From positions 1-49,353 of the forward strand of contig NZ_NPBY01000042.1 in assembly GCF_002272015.1 (NCBI RefSeq): DNA of 49,353 nt, written 5' to 3'. Below are positions 36,701 to 44,001 of the stretch, one piece after another. Under the pieces are notes generated by a model, which searched no databases, was not told the DNA's origin, and saw only the letters and a program-made list of their open reading frames with translations. Both the position numbers and the translations under genes were made by a program. Every line of letters begins with the position of its first letter. The first letter of the stretch is position 1. The DNA is from Paenibacillus campinasensis. GTDB lineage: Bacteria; Bacillota; Bacilli; Paenibacillales; Paenibacillaceae.

Positions 36701-38250
36701 GGGCCCAAATATTTCAGGACAAAGTCATCCAAGAAGAAGGTCCGGTTTCCGCCGTCGTTGTTTGCCGTTTCAATGTAAGCGTTGAGTACGCTTGGAGTTG
36801 TCGTGAGTGTATACTTACCTGTCAGGTGTACCCATTCTTGATCTGTAACAGTTGCATTTTGTGACACGTTTGCAAAGCCGCTATCCGCATATTGAACACT
36901 GATACGAAGCGTGGTAGGCGCTTGGCCAGGTGCCATTTTCACCCAAGCGGACAGCTCATATTCGTGATTCTTTGCCATTTTTCCAGCTGCATCAACCAAA
37001 GCTCCATCATATTGTGCCGTAGTTGTCACAAGCAAGCTTTGTGTGCCGCCAGGTGTATGATTATCGTCTTGGGAAAGGACTACCGTTTCACGGCCGTTCC
37101 GTGCTTTGAATCCATCCAGACCATTCTCAAAGTCTGCAGATATGCCCGTTTGATCAACAATCTCCGGTTCCGTTTGTCCAGGTGTCACATCGGTGATGAT
37201 GACTTCATCAATGTAAATATCTGAGGTTAGCGCATTGCCCGACGGTTCAACATAAATGATGAACTCATTCGTTCTAGAAGGAACTTCATAGCCCTTGGTT
37301 TCAAACAGCGTCCAGTCGGAAGCGGTTACAAGCCTGTTGCCTATAAGCCAAGGGTACTTCTGGTCATCGGCTAATATTTCAGAGTCCACCTTGGAAGCCA
37401 GATGGAACTCGCCTTCACCTGAACCGAGTCTCACCTTGAGCGAAATATCATACTTCCGGTCGGATTTCATCTTGTCCGTAAGTACGAGAGCTGGAACTGC
37501 CTTCTCATCCGCACGGTTAAAGAACTTCAGAGATTTCGTACCCTCGGAGGCTACATCGTCAACGACCGCAGTATCCCCGTTCGAACCCCAAGACAGCTTG
37601 CTCCAGCCTCCGGTATTTCCGTCTTCAAAGCTTTGGTTAAGGACTACAGTGGGCTCGACAGGTGTTTCTACTTGGGTGATCGTGATATCCCCGATATAGA
37701 AGTCGACCTCCTTCCCAGCATCATCAGACTTGATTTGCAGAGCTGTATTGACGACACTGGTAACGGTGAGATCTGCAGACAGTAAAATACCTTCTCCTGC
37801 TTTAAAGTCTGAAGAGCCGATCCCTCGGTATGCCTCCGAGCCAGCGATTCCCTTGTTAGTTACAATTTCAAGGACAGCTTTCCCTGCTGCAGGGGCGTCA
37901 GGATCTTCGTCAACATAAACGGAAGCGGTTACATTGTATTCTTTGTCCAACTCCAAACCAAGGTCATCGAAGGCAAAGTCCACGCCGTCCCAGTTATTGG
38001 ACCGGTTACTAACTCTTAAAGCAGCTCCATCATCATTGCCGCCAAATGGCTTGCCTGTTACTGCGTCCAGCTGGGCACCGCCTGATTGCGTTGCCATGCC
38101 CTGGCCATTCTGGAATGTTTCTTGATATACGATTTGTGAGTTAGATCCCACTGGATCTACAGCGTTGATTGCCGGAGCAATCCAACCGACCGGAAGAAGC
38201 AGAGCCGCTGCGAGCATCCCCGAAACGACCCGCTTAAATGATTTCCTCAT
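33799..38250 (-). CDS. SLH-anchored xylanase: CBM22x3-GH10-CBM9-SLHx3
   Basis: Cell-surface endo-beta-1,4-xylanase of 1483 residues. Signal peptide about 1-32. Three CBM22-type modules lie at about 40-196, 204-355 and 370-515. The GH10 catalytic domain (about 520-865) has acid/base E658 in 'WDVVNEAMND' and nucleophile E781 in 'VSVTELDIM'. A CBM9 (about 870-1055) is followed by a Gly/Asn/Ser linker, an uncharacterised beta domain (about 1105-1300) and three SLH domains (about 1300-1483). This is the known layout of large Paenibacillus and Clostridium surface xylanases. The ATG at 38250 is preferred over 38259 because a G-rich site lies 10 nt upstream and the signal peptide then starts MRKSFKR. 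A cre-like site lies 38 bp upstream, pointing to glucose repression through CcpA. Confidence 0.95.
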   Translation of the reverse strand: MRKSFKRVVSGMLAAALLLPVGWIAPAINAVDPVGSNSQIVYQETFQNGQGMATQSGGAQLDAVTGKPFGGNDDGAALRVSNRSNNWDGVDFAFDDLGLELDKEYNVTASVYVDEDPDAPAAGKAVLEIVTNKGIAGSEAYRGIGSSDFKAGEGILLSADLTVTSVVNTALQIKSDDAGKEVDFYIGDITITQVETPVEPTVVLNQSFEDGNTGGWSKLSWGSNGDTAVVDDVASEGTKSLKFFNRADEKAVPALVLTDKMKSDRKYDISLKVRLGSGEGEFHLASKVDSEILADDQKYPWLIGNRLVTASDWTLFETKGYEVPSRTNEFIIYVEPSGNALTSDIYIDEVIITDVTPGQTEPEIVDQTGISADFENGLDGFKARNGRETVVLSQDDNHTPGGTQSLLVTTTAQYDGALVDAAGKMAKNHEYELSAWVKMAPGQAPTTLRISVQYADSGFANVSQNATVTDQEWVHLTGKYTLTTTPSVLNAYIETANNDGGNRTFFLDDFVLKYLGPVAAGPPIQENLPNLKDVYKDDFLIGNIVNPSSFDETRLKLLKKHYNVVTFENDMKPDYAYGTDRQFDFTAEDALVQKVQDAGFDLHGHVLVWHAQSPTWLHTAANGQPLSRDEALANLRTHVKTVVEHFGDQVISWDVVNEAMNDNPPNPEDWKNALRNSGWLQAIGPEFIEEAFLAAKEVIDDNGWDIKLYYNDYNDDNQNKSTAIYSMVKEINEKYAAKHPGEKLIDGIGMQAHYNLGTRLDNVRMSLERFISLGVEVSVTELDIMAGTNSVITEKEAKQQAYLYAQLMDLYKKNSEHIPRVTFWGLSDGTSWRAEQNPTLFDKDFQAKEAFYGVADPEKYLRENPPEELEYKKSSAHYGTPSIDGAVDSIWSKAPELKLDTKQMAWSGATGTARALWDDDNLYVLVQVRDDQLNKTNPNPWEQDSVEVFVDENNGKTASFQDDDGQYRVNFENEASFNPEHIAAGFESKVSVAGTNYTVEMKIPFKKVKPANNVIIGFDAQINDAKDGNRISVNAWNDPSGQGYQDTSVFGELTLIGKPSSGGNNGGGNNNGGNHDGGSGGSGSGTTPQPQPQPQLPGNDSVIVPDIKVEDGTATATISSESLNKAIAQASPDANGRKQIAIEVPKQTNVQSYVVHFPTSSLQSSDKVEFMLKTEHAALHIPSNMLSTITELADQVSIQINKVPADRWSTDVRAKVGSRPVIDLSVKSGERVLAWNNPAAPVTVSVPYTPAAQELVNTDQIVVLNIDNQGQETAIPNGRYDAKSGSVVFITTQFSTYAVAYVTKSFADVQHVLWAKQAVEAMAARDIIKGITEDSFAPAASITRADFIVLLVRALELKGSGTSTAAFSDVQPTAHYAQAVAIAKELGIASGFENNTFKPDSSISRQDMMVLTAKALKATGKPTASNGNLVPYSDAASISTYAKESVASLVGSGIVNGKNGKIAPAEPLTRAEAAMVLYRIWKM

Positions 38251-38417
38251 TCGAAGCATTCACCCCACACTAATTTTTTAGAAGTCATGTAAAAGCGCTT
38301 ACATAATTTACTGTAACCAGCCTCCTTTCCCCCCAGATAATACCACTTCATGAAAGAGAAATCTTACTCCAAACTAAAGGTGAAGCCTAGTTTTTTACAG
38401 AACTATTCCAAGTCTGA
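38251..38417. other. Xylanase upstream region
   Basis: Non-coding. It contains the cre-like site and a G-rich stretch (AAGGAGG near 38323, minus strand) with no reading frame behind it. No convincing -35/-10 pair was assigned. Confidence 0.5.
38288..38303 (-). promoter_or_regulatory. cre-like CcpA site upstream of the xylanase
   Basis: TGTAAGCGCTTTTACA on the minus strand. Its 14-bp core (TGTAAGCGCTTTTA) fits the catabolite-responsive element consensus with one mismatch, and the AAGCGCTT core is symmetric. It lies 38-53 bp upstream of the xylanase ATG, a position suited to blocking transcription. Confidence 0.7.
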
Positions 38418-38525
38418 TACGCGGGCGGACATGCTCTCCGTCCCCCTGATCAGGCCGCGGCAGATAAATTAATTCGGGAATCCTTATCGAATAAGAGGCA
38501 GACTGCAAAAAAGACGCTGGGTTCA
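38418..38525 (+). pseudogene. Remnant of a tyrosine integrase C-terminus (copy 1)
   Basis: In frame on the plus strand this reads 'GHALRPPDQAAADKL', then a diverged stretch, then 'KKTLG'. It aligns with the remnant at 39301-39423 ('YGHALRSADQAAADKL ... KKTLG'). The 'YGH' segment is the catalytic-tyrosine region found at the C-terminus of phage-type integrases. No upstream integrase coding remains, so it is a scar. The 'KKTLG' codons form part of the terminator stem. Confidence 0.6.
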
Positions 38526-38543
38526 TTCTTTCCCAGCGTCTTT
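38506..38543 (-). terminator. Terminator hairpin after integrase remnant 1
   Basis: AAAGACGCTGGG (38510-38521) pairs with CCCAGCGTCTTT (38532-38543). Six Ts follow on the minus strand, so it can end the small minus-strand genes to its right. Confidence 0.8.
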
Positions 38544-38782
38544 CAAATAGTTATGATAACAAAAGTGATATTAAGCGAAGGATTTTATAGATAGCCTGTC
38601 AAAAAATAACCCCAAAAGATATTAATACCGAAGCCCAGAATAATAATTCAAAATATATGATAAGCGAGTACCTCTATATGAGCGTTACTGAAACCAAAGC
38701 TAATATTCTTATTCCAATTCTTCAACATTTTTATAACAGGCTCTAGCATAGAGCTATTGTTTTGATTAGCCTTTGAGAACAG

Positions 38783-39025
38783 TTATTTATTCCGTTTTCC
38801 AAATAAGACAGTAACGTTATGCAACAAAACAACCACGCTAACTATTACCAATAAGAATAAACCGTTGAATCGTTCTGCTAATAAAAATGAAATTACAATT
38901 AAACATAACGTTATAAAGATGTTGTTTGAGATTGCCTTCGGAGTCCTGTCATTCTTATATGCAGATATCACACAGTAAAATACAAGTCCAATAAAACCGA
39001 GTCCAATTAGAATATTTAAGAACAT
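38783..39025 (-). CDS. Small AT-rich membrane protein (80 aa)
   Basis: Three hydrophobic helices (about residues 3-22, 34-48 and 53-73) with a basic tail (GKRNK). AGGTGATATA precedes the ATG, giving a plausible site. Base composition is much more AT-rich than the neighbours, matching its position between two integrase remnants. The size and helices resemble small immunity-type membrane proteins, but no family is recognised. Confidence 0.6.
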   Translation of the reverse strand: MFLNILIGLGFIGLVFYCVISAYKNDRTPKAISNNIFITLCLIVISFLLAERFNGLFLLVIVSVVVLLHNVTVLFGKRNK

Positions 39026-39043
39026 TATATCACCTAATTAATA

Positions 39044-39310
39044 TTATAGTCTGTTAATATAGGTATAAGCATCTTCTGCACGATCAACTGCACTTCTGAA
39101 ATTTGCTATATAATTCATTGATTCATAGCATCGAAACGTATAGCTTGTCATTTGAGAATTACTGTAATAGTGGCAGATAGATGGCACCCCGCCAGTATCA
39201 CTGCGTGGACGAACCGAGTTTTCCATGCTTTCAACATCTAGCACCTCGCCATCAACCAGTATCTCTTGATTAACATTATCATATACGATTTCTGTCGTGG
39301 AAAACGACAA
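39044..39310 (-). CDS. Hypothetical protein fragment in the integrase-flanked island
   Basis: Open frame of 88 codons ending 'AEDAYTYINRL'. Its only full-length start is a TTG at 39310 that lies inside the plus-strand integrase remnant, with no ribosome-binding site, so the true N-terminus may have been lost at a recombination junction near 39295-39305. It ends 18 bp before the small membrane gene, consistent with an old two-gene operon. The cysteines and tyrosines in 'SICHYYSNSQ...FRCYESMNY' suggest an exported domain, but I do not recognise it. Confidence 0.4.
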   Translation of the reverse strand: MSFSTTEIVYDNVNQEILVDGEVLDVESMENSVRPRSDTGGVPSICHYYSNSQMTSYTFRCYESMNYIANFRSAVDRAEDAYTYINRL

Positions 39311-39423
39311 CTATGAACATATACGGCCATGCTTTACGATCCGCTGACCAAGCAGCGGCCGATAAATTGGATTCACTATTTTCCACACGTAAAGAAACGA
39401 ATAGCAAAAAGACACTCGGTTAA
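39301..39423 (+). pseudogene. Remnant of a tyrosine integrase C-terminus (copy 2)
   Basis: From ATG 39313 to TAA 39423 the plus strand encodes 36 residues: 'MNIYGHALRSADQAAADKL', a short variable stretch and 'KKTLG'. The in-frame codons just before give 'TTT', matching the 'TTTMNIYGHA' context of integrases around their catalytic tyrosine. The rest of the integrase is absent. It is paralogous to 38418-38525 and, like it, runs into a terminator. Confidence 0.7.
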
Positions 39424-39445
39424 TTTGGCTGAGTGTCTATTTTTG
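39401..39445. terminator. Bidirectional terminator after integrase remnant 2
   Basis: AGACACTC (39410-39417) pairs with GAGTGTCT (39431-39438). ATTTTTG follows on the plus strand and TTTTTGC on the minus strand. Confidence 0.8.
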
Positions 39446-39558
39446 TGTAGAAATTATCACTATTTATTGTAGCTTAATAAGAAGTTTCACTTCAAATTCA
39501 CATCATTTGCTTATACCCTCACCTGTTATATTCAGAACCAACAATCGGTTACACATCT

Positions 39559-39584
39559 AAAACCCTTGACATAAAAGGGGTTTT
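39559..39584 (-). terminator. Terminator of the rlmD gene
   Basis: AAAACCCTT (39559-39567) pairs with AAGGGGTTTT (39575-39584) with one bulge. It lies about 10 nt past the rlmD stop; the T tract is short (TTTTAG). Confidence 0.6.
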
Positions 39585-39593
39585 CGATCTGTA

Positions 39594-41261
39594 TTATTCT
39601 CGAACGAGTAACGCAACACTCTCCACATGCACCGTATGCGGGAACATATCCACCGGCTGCACCTCGACGGTGCGGTAGCCGCCATCCTCCAGAATCCGCA
39701 AATCGCGGGCCAGCGTTGAAGGGTTGCAGCTTACATACACGACCCGCTCCGGCTTCATCTGCAGGATCGTGTCCAGCAGGCGAGGGTCACAGCCCTTGCG
39801 CGGGGGATCGACGACGATGACGTCGGCCTCGATCCCCTGCTCTTTCCACTTCGGAATGACTTCCTCGGAGGCGCCGACCGCAAACTCGACATGATCCATC
39901 CCGTTCAATATCGCATTGGCGCGGGCGTCTTCGATGGCTTCCTTTACAATTTCAACGCCATATACCTTCTTGGCATGCTGGGCCAGGAACAGCGAGATCG
40001 TGCCAATGCCGCAATAGGCATCGATGACGGTCTCGTTGCCGGTCAGTCCGGCGTACTCCACCGTTTTGCTGTACAGGACCTCCGTCTGAACCGGATTCAC
40101 TTGGTAGAAAGATCGGGCCGAAATCGCAAACTTCACATCCCCAATATAGTCATGAATGACTTCGCTTCCCCATAATACACGGGTAACATCGCCGAAGATG
40201 ACATTCGTCTTGCGCGTATTCACATTCTGGCAGATGCTGACGACAGCAGGAAGCTCCTTGCGGATAGCTGCGATCCATTCATCTGCATGCGGAATCCGGT
40301 CCCCGTTCGTCACAAGGACAATCATCATCTCCTGTGTGGCAAATCCGATCTTCACCACCACATGGCGCAGCAGCCCCTTCCCGGTCTCCTCATCATATGC
40401 GGTAATGCCAAGACGTCGGCCCAGCTCCTTAATGCGGCTCACCACTTCGTCATTGTGCTCATGCTGAATGAGGCAGGCTTCCATATCGATAATGCGATGA
40501 CTGCCTCTGGCATAGAAACCGCCGACAAGGCCGCCCTCCGTTACACCGATCGGAACCTGCGACTTATTGCGATAGCGCCACGGGTTGCTCATGCCAAGCG
40601 TCGGAAGAACCCGAATGCCGTCCCTTGGATCTTCTGTGGATTGAGCCCCGGCTGTCAAACTTCCTGTGGCATTCTCTCCTGCGGAGAGTTTCCCTGTGGC
40701 TTGACTCCCGGTCACTGATCCCTCTGCCGATTGGCCTACGCCTACCACTGCCTGATCCAAGCTAGCGGAATCGCCCCGTCCAGCAGCTTCCCCTGCCAAG
40801 AGTTCTGCCTGTTCCCCCTCTTCTGCCTCACCTGATACCTGCGGCTCCCGAAGCACCGTCAGCTTCCCGATCCGCTCCAGGTTGTCCACCACCAGCTGGC
40901 GCTTCCAGTCAAGCTGTGCGGTGTAGTCCATATGCTGCAGCTGGCATCCGCCGCATTGGTCATAGATCGGGCATGGGGCAGCGATCCGGCTTGGGCTCGC
41001 TTCGACCAGCTCCAGCAGTTTCGCGTAACCGTACTGTTTCTTGGTCTTGAGTACTTTGACACGGACCTTCTCTCCCGGCAGTGCTCCCTGCACGAACAAG
41101 GTATAGCCGTCGGCGCGGCCCACGCCTTCTCCGTCATGATTCATTCCGATAATATCGATGACCACTTCATCGTTCTTCGCAACCGGCAGTCCGGCAAGCG
41201 CTGCCGATGCTGCTGATGGGCTGCCGGGGCGCGCTTTGCGTCCACTGCGGTTTTTGTTCAT
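39594..41261 (-). CDS. rlmD: 23S rRNA (uracil-C5)-methyltransferase, RlmD/RlmCD family
   Basis: Protein of 555 residues, longer than the usual 450-460. A TRAM RNA-binding domain (about 34-88, '[26 protein letters not shown]') is followed by a [4Fe-4S] cysteine cluster ('[16 protein letters not shown]'). The SAM motif is '[16 protein letters not shown]' (about 412-427). The catalytic Cys lies in '[15 protein letters not shown]' (about 505-519). The family makes 5-methyluridine in 23S rRNA; the Bacillus homologue is bifunctional RlmCD. Residues about 137-214 are an extra low-complexity insert rich in Gly, Ala, Ser, Glu and Thr with imprecise repeats, between the Fe-S region and the rest of the central domain. 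The stretch upstream is GC-poor with a 17-bp tandem repeat. Confidence 0.93.
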   Translation of the reverse strand: MNKNRSGRKARPGSPSAASAALAGLPVAKNDEVVIDIIGMNHDGEGVGRADGYTLFVQGALPGEKVRVKVLKTKKQYGYAKLLELVEASPSRIAAPCPIYDQCGGCQLQHMDYTAQLDWKRQLVVDNLERIGKLTVLREPQVSGEAEEGEQAELLAGEAAGRGDSASLDQAVVGVGQSAEGSVTGSQATGKLSAGENATGSLTAGAQSTEDPRDGIRVLPTLGMSNPWRYRNKSQVPIGVTEGGLVGGFYARGSHRIIDMEACLIQHEHNDEVVSRIKELGRRLGITAYDEETGKGLLRHVVVKIGFATQEMMIVLVTNGDRIPHADEWIAAIRKELPAVVSICQNVNTRKTNVIFGDVTRVLWGSEVIHDYIGDVKFAISARSFYQVNPVQTEVLYSKTVEYAGLTGNETVIDAYCGIGTISLFLAQHAKKVYGVEIVKEAIEDARANAILNGMDHVEFAVGASEEVIPKWKEQGIEADVIVVDPPRKGCDPRLLDTILQMKPERVVYVSCNPSTLARDLRILEDGGYRTVEVQPVDMFPHTVHVESVALLVRE

Positions 41262-41357
41262 AATGGATTGTCACTTCTTTCATTTAACTTGTTCATATGT
41301 TGCCTATTCATCAAAGGCATGATATATGATCGCCCCGAACGCGCGGGCTGTCGTTTA

Positions 41358-41421
41358 TTCTATCGGTACTCTTGTTCTATCAGTACACTTGTTCTATCAA
41401 TACCGTTATTCTATCGAACGG
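41358..41421. repeat. 17-bp direct tandem repeat, about four copies
   Basis: Units begin TTCTATC and the first two continue (G/A)GTAC(T/A)CTTG. They start at 41358, 41375, 41392 and 41409; the third is diverged and the last partial. The repeat lies 100-160 bp upstream of rlmD. Function is unknown. Confidence 0.75.
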
Positions 41422-41523
41422 CCTCATATGGCCGCTGCTTTCCACTCTCACAACTGACACCCATGAACCTGGCCTTCCGGTTACACTCTCCACACCATAT
41501 AACCAGCATAGCCAGATCCCGTC

Positions 41524-41549
41524 AAAATAAAAAGCTCCCTCAAGGGAGC
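41524..41549 (-). terminator. Terminator of the yerC-chelatase-dgkB operon
   Basis: GCTCCC (41534-41539) pairs with GGGAGC (41544-41549), loop TCAA. The minus strand continues TTTTTATTTT. Confidence 0.8.
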
Positions 41550-41746
41550 CTTGCCACTACACTACTCTCCGTCCATCATTATACGGGAGCGTTGTTCCAT
41601 ATTCAATCTATTGCGGGCGGTCCGGGTTCCCTTGCCGCCAGTGCAATTTTCAACCTACCGCTCATACTGCCGTCCACCATCGCAATCTTCCACGACTGAA
41701 CGTCCACCATGCATGCGGCAACTTCCAAGTTCACCCTCACGTATCA

Positions 41747-42628
41747 TCATGCAAAAATACGCAGATGCTGCGGCAGAATGCGGAACGTGCCGGGCAGCAC
41801 ACCGCCAAACTCGCCGTCCAGGTTCAGCTGAACCTGTCCCGGAGAGACCACCTCCATATAGTCGGTGCGGAAGTGAACCACCTTCTTGTCATGCACATGC
41901 TCACCGCGCAGGGCGAGTGTAGCCACGCGGACGAACTCGGCCAGATTGCATTTGCGCAGCGCGATGACATCGAACAAGCCATCGTCGATGCTGGCTCCCG
42001 GAGCCAGCTTCTCGAAGCCGCCGACCGAGTTGCTGTTGGCGATGAGAAACAGCATGAATTCATCATGAATCGGCATATGGCCGTTGGCCTGAATCATGAG
42101 CTCCTGCGGCGCCAGGCTGACCATTTTCTCGATTCCCTTCAAATAATAAGCCAGCTGTCCGATCATCGTCTTCAGCCTGCTTGGAACCTCATAGGTCAGC
42201 TCGGTCAGCGTGCCGCCTCCGGCAATATTGATAAAATAGCGGTCATTGGCCTTCCCGACATCAATCGCCCGCGTCTGGTTTCGGATCACCAGGTCACAGT
42301 ATTCCTCCCAGTTCTTCGAAATGCCAAGCGCACGTGCAAAGTCATTGGTCGTTCCTACAGGGAAGATCCCGAGCGGAGGCAAGTTATCCTTGCCCGCCAT
42401 CCCGTTGATGACCTCGTTCAGCGTCCCGTCACCGCCCGCAGCGATGACAAGATCATAGCCTCGCTCTACCGCCTCGGCTGCCTCGCGCGTCGCGTCGCCC
42501 TCCCCCGTTGTTGCATGGCAGGAGGCCTCGATACCCGCACCATCCAGCCGATCCAGAATGTCGGCCAGCCTACGCTTCATTTCCTCCCGCCCGGAGGTCG
42601 GGTTATATATCAATCTTGCATTTCTCAT
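41747..42628 (-). CDS. dgkB: Diacylglycerol/lipid kinase
   Basis: Protein of 293 residues of the DagK_cat (YegS/BmrU/DgkB) family, which phosphorylates diacylglycerol to phosphatidate and in Bacillus recycles the diacylglycerol left by lipoteichoic-acid synthesis. It shows 'ARLIYNPTSGREEM', the nucleotide-binding 'VIAAGGDGTLNEVINGM' (about residues 62-78), 'LGIFPVGTTNDFARALG' and 'APGASIDDGLFDVIAL'. All key motifs are intact. The start is ATG 42628 (an extra TTG precedes it). It lies close behind the chelatase gene, and rlmD follows as in Bacillus. Confidence 0.93.
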   Translation of the reverse strand: MRNARLIYNPTSGREEMKRRLADILDRLDGAGIEASCHATTGEGDATREAAEAVERGYDLVIAAGGDGTLNEVINGMAGKDNLPPLGIFPVGTTNDFARALGISKNWEEYCDLVIRNQTRAIDVGKANDRYFINIAGGGTLTELTYEVPSRLKTMIGQLAYYLKGIEKMVSLAPQELMIQANGHMPIHDEFMLFLIANSNSVGGFEKLAPGASIDDGLFDVIALRKCNLAEFVRVATLALRGEHVHDKKVVHFRTDYMEVVSPGQVQLNLDGEFGGVLPGTFRILPQHLRIFA

Positions 42629-42646
42629 CAAGGATACGCCACCTAT

Positions 42647-43417
42647 TTACAAATTCAAGGATTGCAGAAGATGGACCGCCTGAGACTCCATCCACTGCGT
42701 AAGCAGCGGGTGAGGAAGCAGCGTGTGACCCGAATAGCGGCAATTAAGACCCGCGAGCCGCTCCGGTATCACCTTCTCCGTAAAGTACCCCTCACTTAAA
42801 AAAAGCGGAGCCACGATGACATCGCAGCCGCGCTCCTTCCAAAGAATGGCCTTATCCCGGACATCGCCGGGACTTAGCAGAGCATAATCCGCGTTGGTAC
42901 CACTTATTTCGCTAACACGCCGGCCGAGCGAGGACATGCCCTGTTCCCAGCGTCGGCGAAAACTGCCATGCCTGCTGCCGTGACCGATAAGGAGCACAAC
43001 CTCCTTCTCCGGCTGAACCGACAGCGCTTTAACTTTATCCCATACCATCAGGGCAACGTCCGGATCATCGTCCATCGGTGTGCCAAAATGAACACGAGCC
43101 TGAACCTGAAACAGGTCAAGCTCCGTCTCCAGCTCGGGAACGTCCTTCGCGCCGATCGCGTAGGCTATTTCATCCACATGTGTGCTTCCTGCCGATATAA
43201 ACAGCGGAATGACCAGCAGATCGGTAACGCCCTTAGACTCCAGCGCGGTAATGCCATCTTGAATCAGCCGCCCTTCCACCAGCTCAAGATAGGAGGAATA
43301 GACCGGCATATCGAGCCGGGCTGCCAGCTTCCCGACAGCTTCGTCCACCAGCGACACCCACTTCGGCTCACGCGAGCCGTGACTGATAACCAGTACCCCC
43401 GGCTTGATGGTGCTCAT
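42647..43417 (-). CDS. Sirohydrochlorin chelatase, CbiX/SirB family
   Basis: Protein of 256 residues with two tandem CbiX domains. The first has 'GVLVISHGSREPKW' (metal-binding H14) and 'VIPLFISAGSTHVDEI'. The second has 'VVLLIGHGSRHGSF' and 'IVAPLFLSEGYFTEKVIP'. The long form inserts iron or cobalt into sirohydrochlorin for siroheme or cobalamin; which metal cannot be told here, and no other tetrapyrrole gene is in the window. Its ATG overlaps the yerC stop by one base (TAATG), so translation is coupled. Confidence 0.88.
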   Translation of the reverse strand: MSTIKPGVLVISHGSREPKWVSLVDEAVGKLAARLDMPVYSSYLELVEGRLIQDGITALESKGVTDLLVIPLFISAGSTHVDEIAYAIGAKDVPELETELDLFQVQARVHFGTPMDDDPDVALMVWDKVKALSVQPEKEVVLLIGHGSRHGSFRRRWEQGMSSLGRRVSEISGTNADYALLSPGDVRDKAILWKERGCDVIVAPLFLSEGYFTEKVIPERLAGLNCRYSGHTLLPHPLLTQWMESQAVHLLQSLNL

Positions 43418-43707
43418 TAGCGGCCTAGACGCTCCAACGTCATTTTATACCCGTCGTTCCCGTAGTTCAAACAGCGCTTCACACGCGAAATGGTGGCCGT
43501 GCTGGCTCCGGTTTCTGCTTCAATCTGGTTGTATGTGCAACCCTTGCCCAGCATCCGCGCCACCTCTAACCGCTGGGACAGGGACTGGATTTCGTTAACG
43601 GTGCAGAGATCATCGAAAAATATGTAGCATTCCTCGATATTTTTCAGCGTCAAAATCGCCTCGAATAATTGATCAATACTTTTATCATTTAACTTCTTCA
43701 ACTGCAC
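43417..43707 (-). CDS. yerC: YerC-type TrpR-related regulator
   Basis: Protein of 96 residues with a TrpR-superfamily helix-turn-helix: 'DQLFEAILTLKNIEECY', 'LCTVNEIQSLSQRLEVARML' and 'TGASTATISRVKRCLNYGNDGY', the YerC/YecD signature. The frame is open to 43755, but a strong promoter (TTGAAA-N18-TACAAT, 43754-43783) overlaps that ATG, so initiation must be downstream. The GTG at 43707 follows AGGGG and matches the family's N-terminus (xQLKKL). A perfect 12-bp palindrome GGATGATCATCC (43709-43720) sits right before the start and may be an autoregulatory site (inference). First gene of the operon with the chelatase and dgkB. Confidence 0.88.
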   Translation of the reverse strand: MQLKKLNDKSIDQLFEAILTLKNIEECYIFFDDLCTVNEIQSLSQRLEVARMLGKGCTYNQIEAETGASTATISRVKRCLNYGNDGYKMTLERLGR

Positions 43708-43753
43708 TGGATGATCATCCCCTATTGTTACTGTGTATAACACTCGCATACTC

Positions 43754-43783
43754 ATTGTACCCGAGCGGATACAGTCTTTTCAA
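43754..43783 (-). promoter_or_regulatory. Sigma-A promoter of the yerC operon
   Basis: TTGAAA (43778-43783), 18-bp spacer, TACAAT (43754-43759) on the minus strand, with a start near 43747. It rules out the longer yerC start. Confidence 0.75.
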
Positions 43784-43943
43784 GCATTAACGATTTCACG
43801 CACTGCAGGACTCCACCCGGTCAGGCAACCGCATCTCGAATCAGGCCGCCAAGGCGCATCCTGCTTCTGCCTTCATCCCCAGCGGTCCCTATAGGCGCTC
43901 GCCCGATTCAGCTCCTATCCCGACAATTCGGGCATACGCCTAA

Positions 43944-43971
43944 ACCCATTGTAGGCATTCATCATACAGTA
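43944..43971 (+). promoter_or_regulatory. Possible sigma-K-type promoter
   Basis: AC (43944-43945), 17 bp, CATACAGTA (43963-43971) match the AC-N16/17-CATANNNTA pattern of late mother-cell promoters. It stands 31 bp before the YqfQ-like gene. An alternative vegetative reading (TTGTAG/TAGTAT) is possible. Confidence 0.4.
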
Positions 43972-44001
43972 TAGTATCAATCAAAAAAGGAAAGTGATAT
44001 C

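Larger units (their letters stand above)
41262..41746. other. Intergenic region between rlmD and dgkB
   Basis: No supported gene; an open frame 41268-41699 has no ribosome-binding site and atypical composition. It holds a 17-bp tandem repeat and the dgkB terminator. The remainder shows nothing recognisable. Confidence 0.55.

Noticed and set aside
41765..42799. 344-codon plus-strand frame
   Set aside because: Antisense to dgkB and the chelatase gene.
43709..43783. Cobalamin or siroheme riboswitch before the chelatase operon
   Set aside because: The untranslated stretch is only about 40 nt and no riboswitch-like fold or consensus box is visible.
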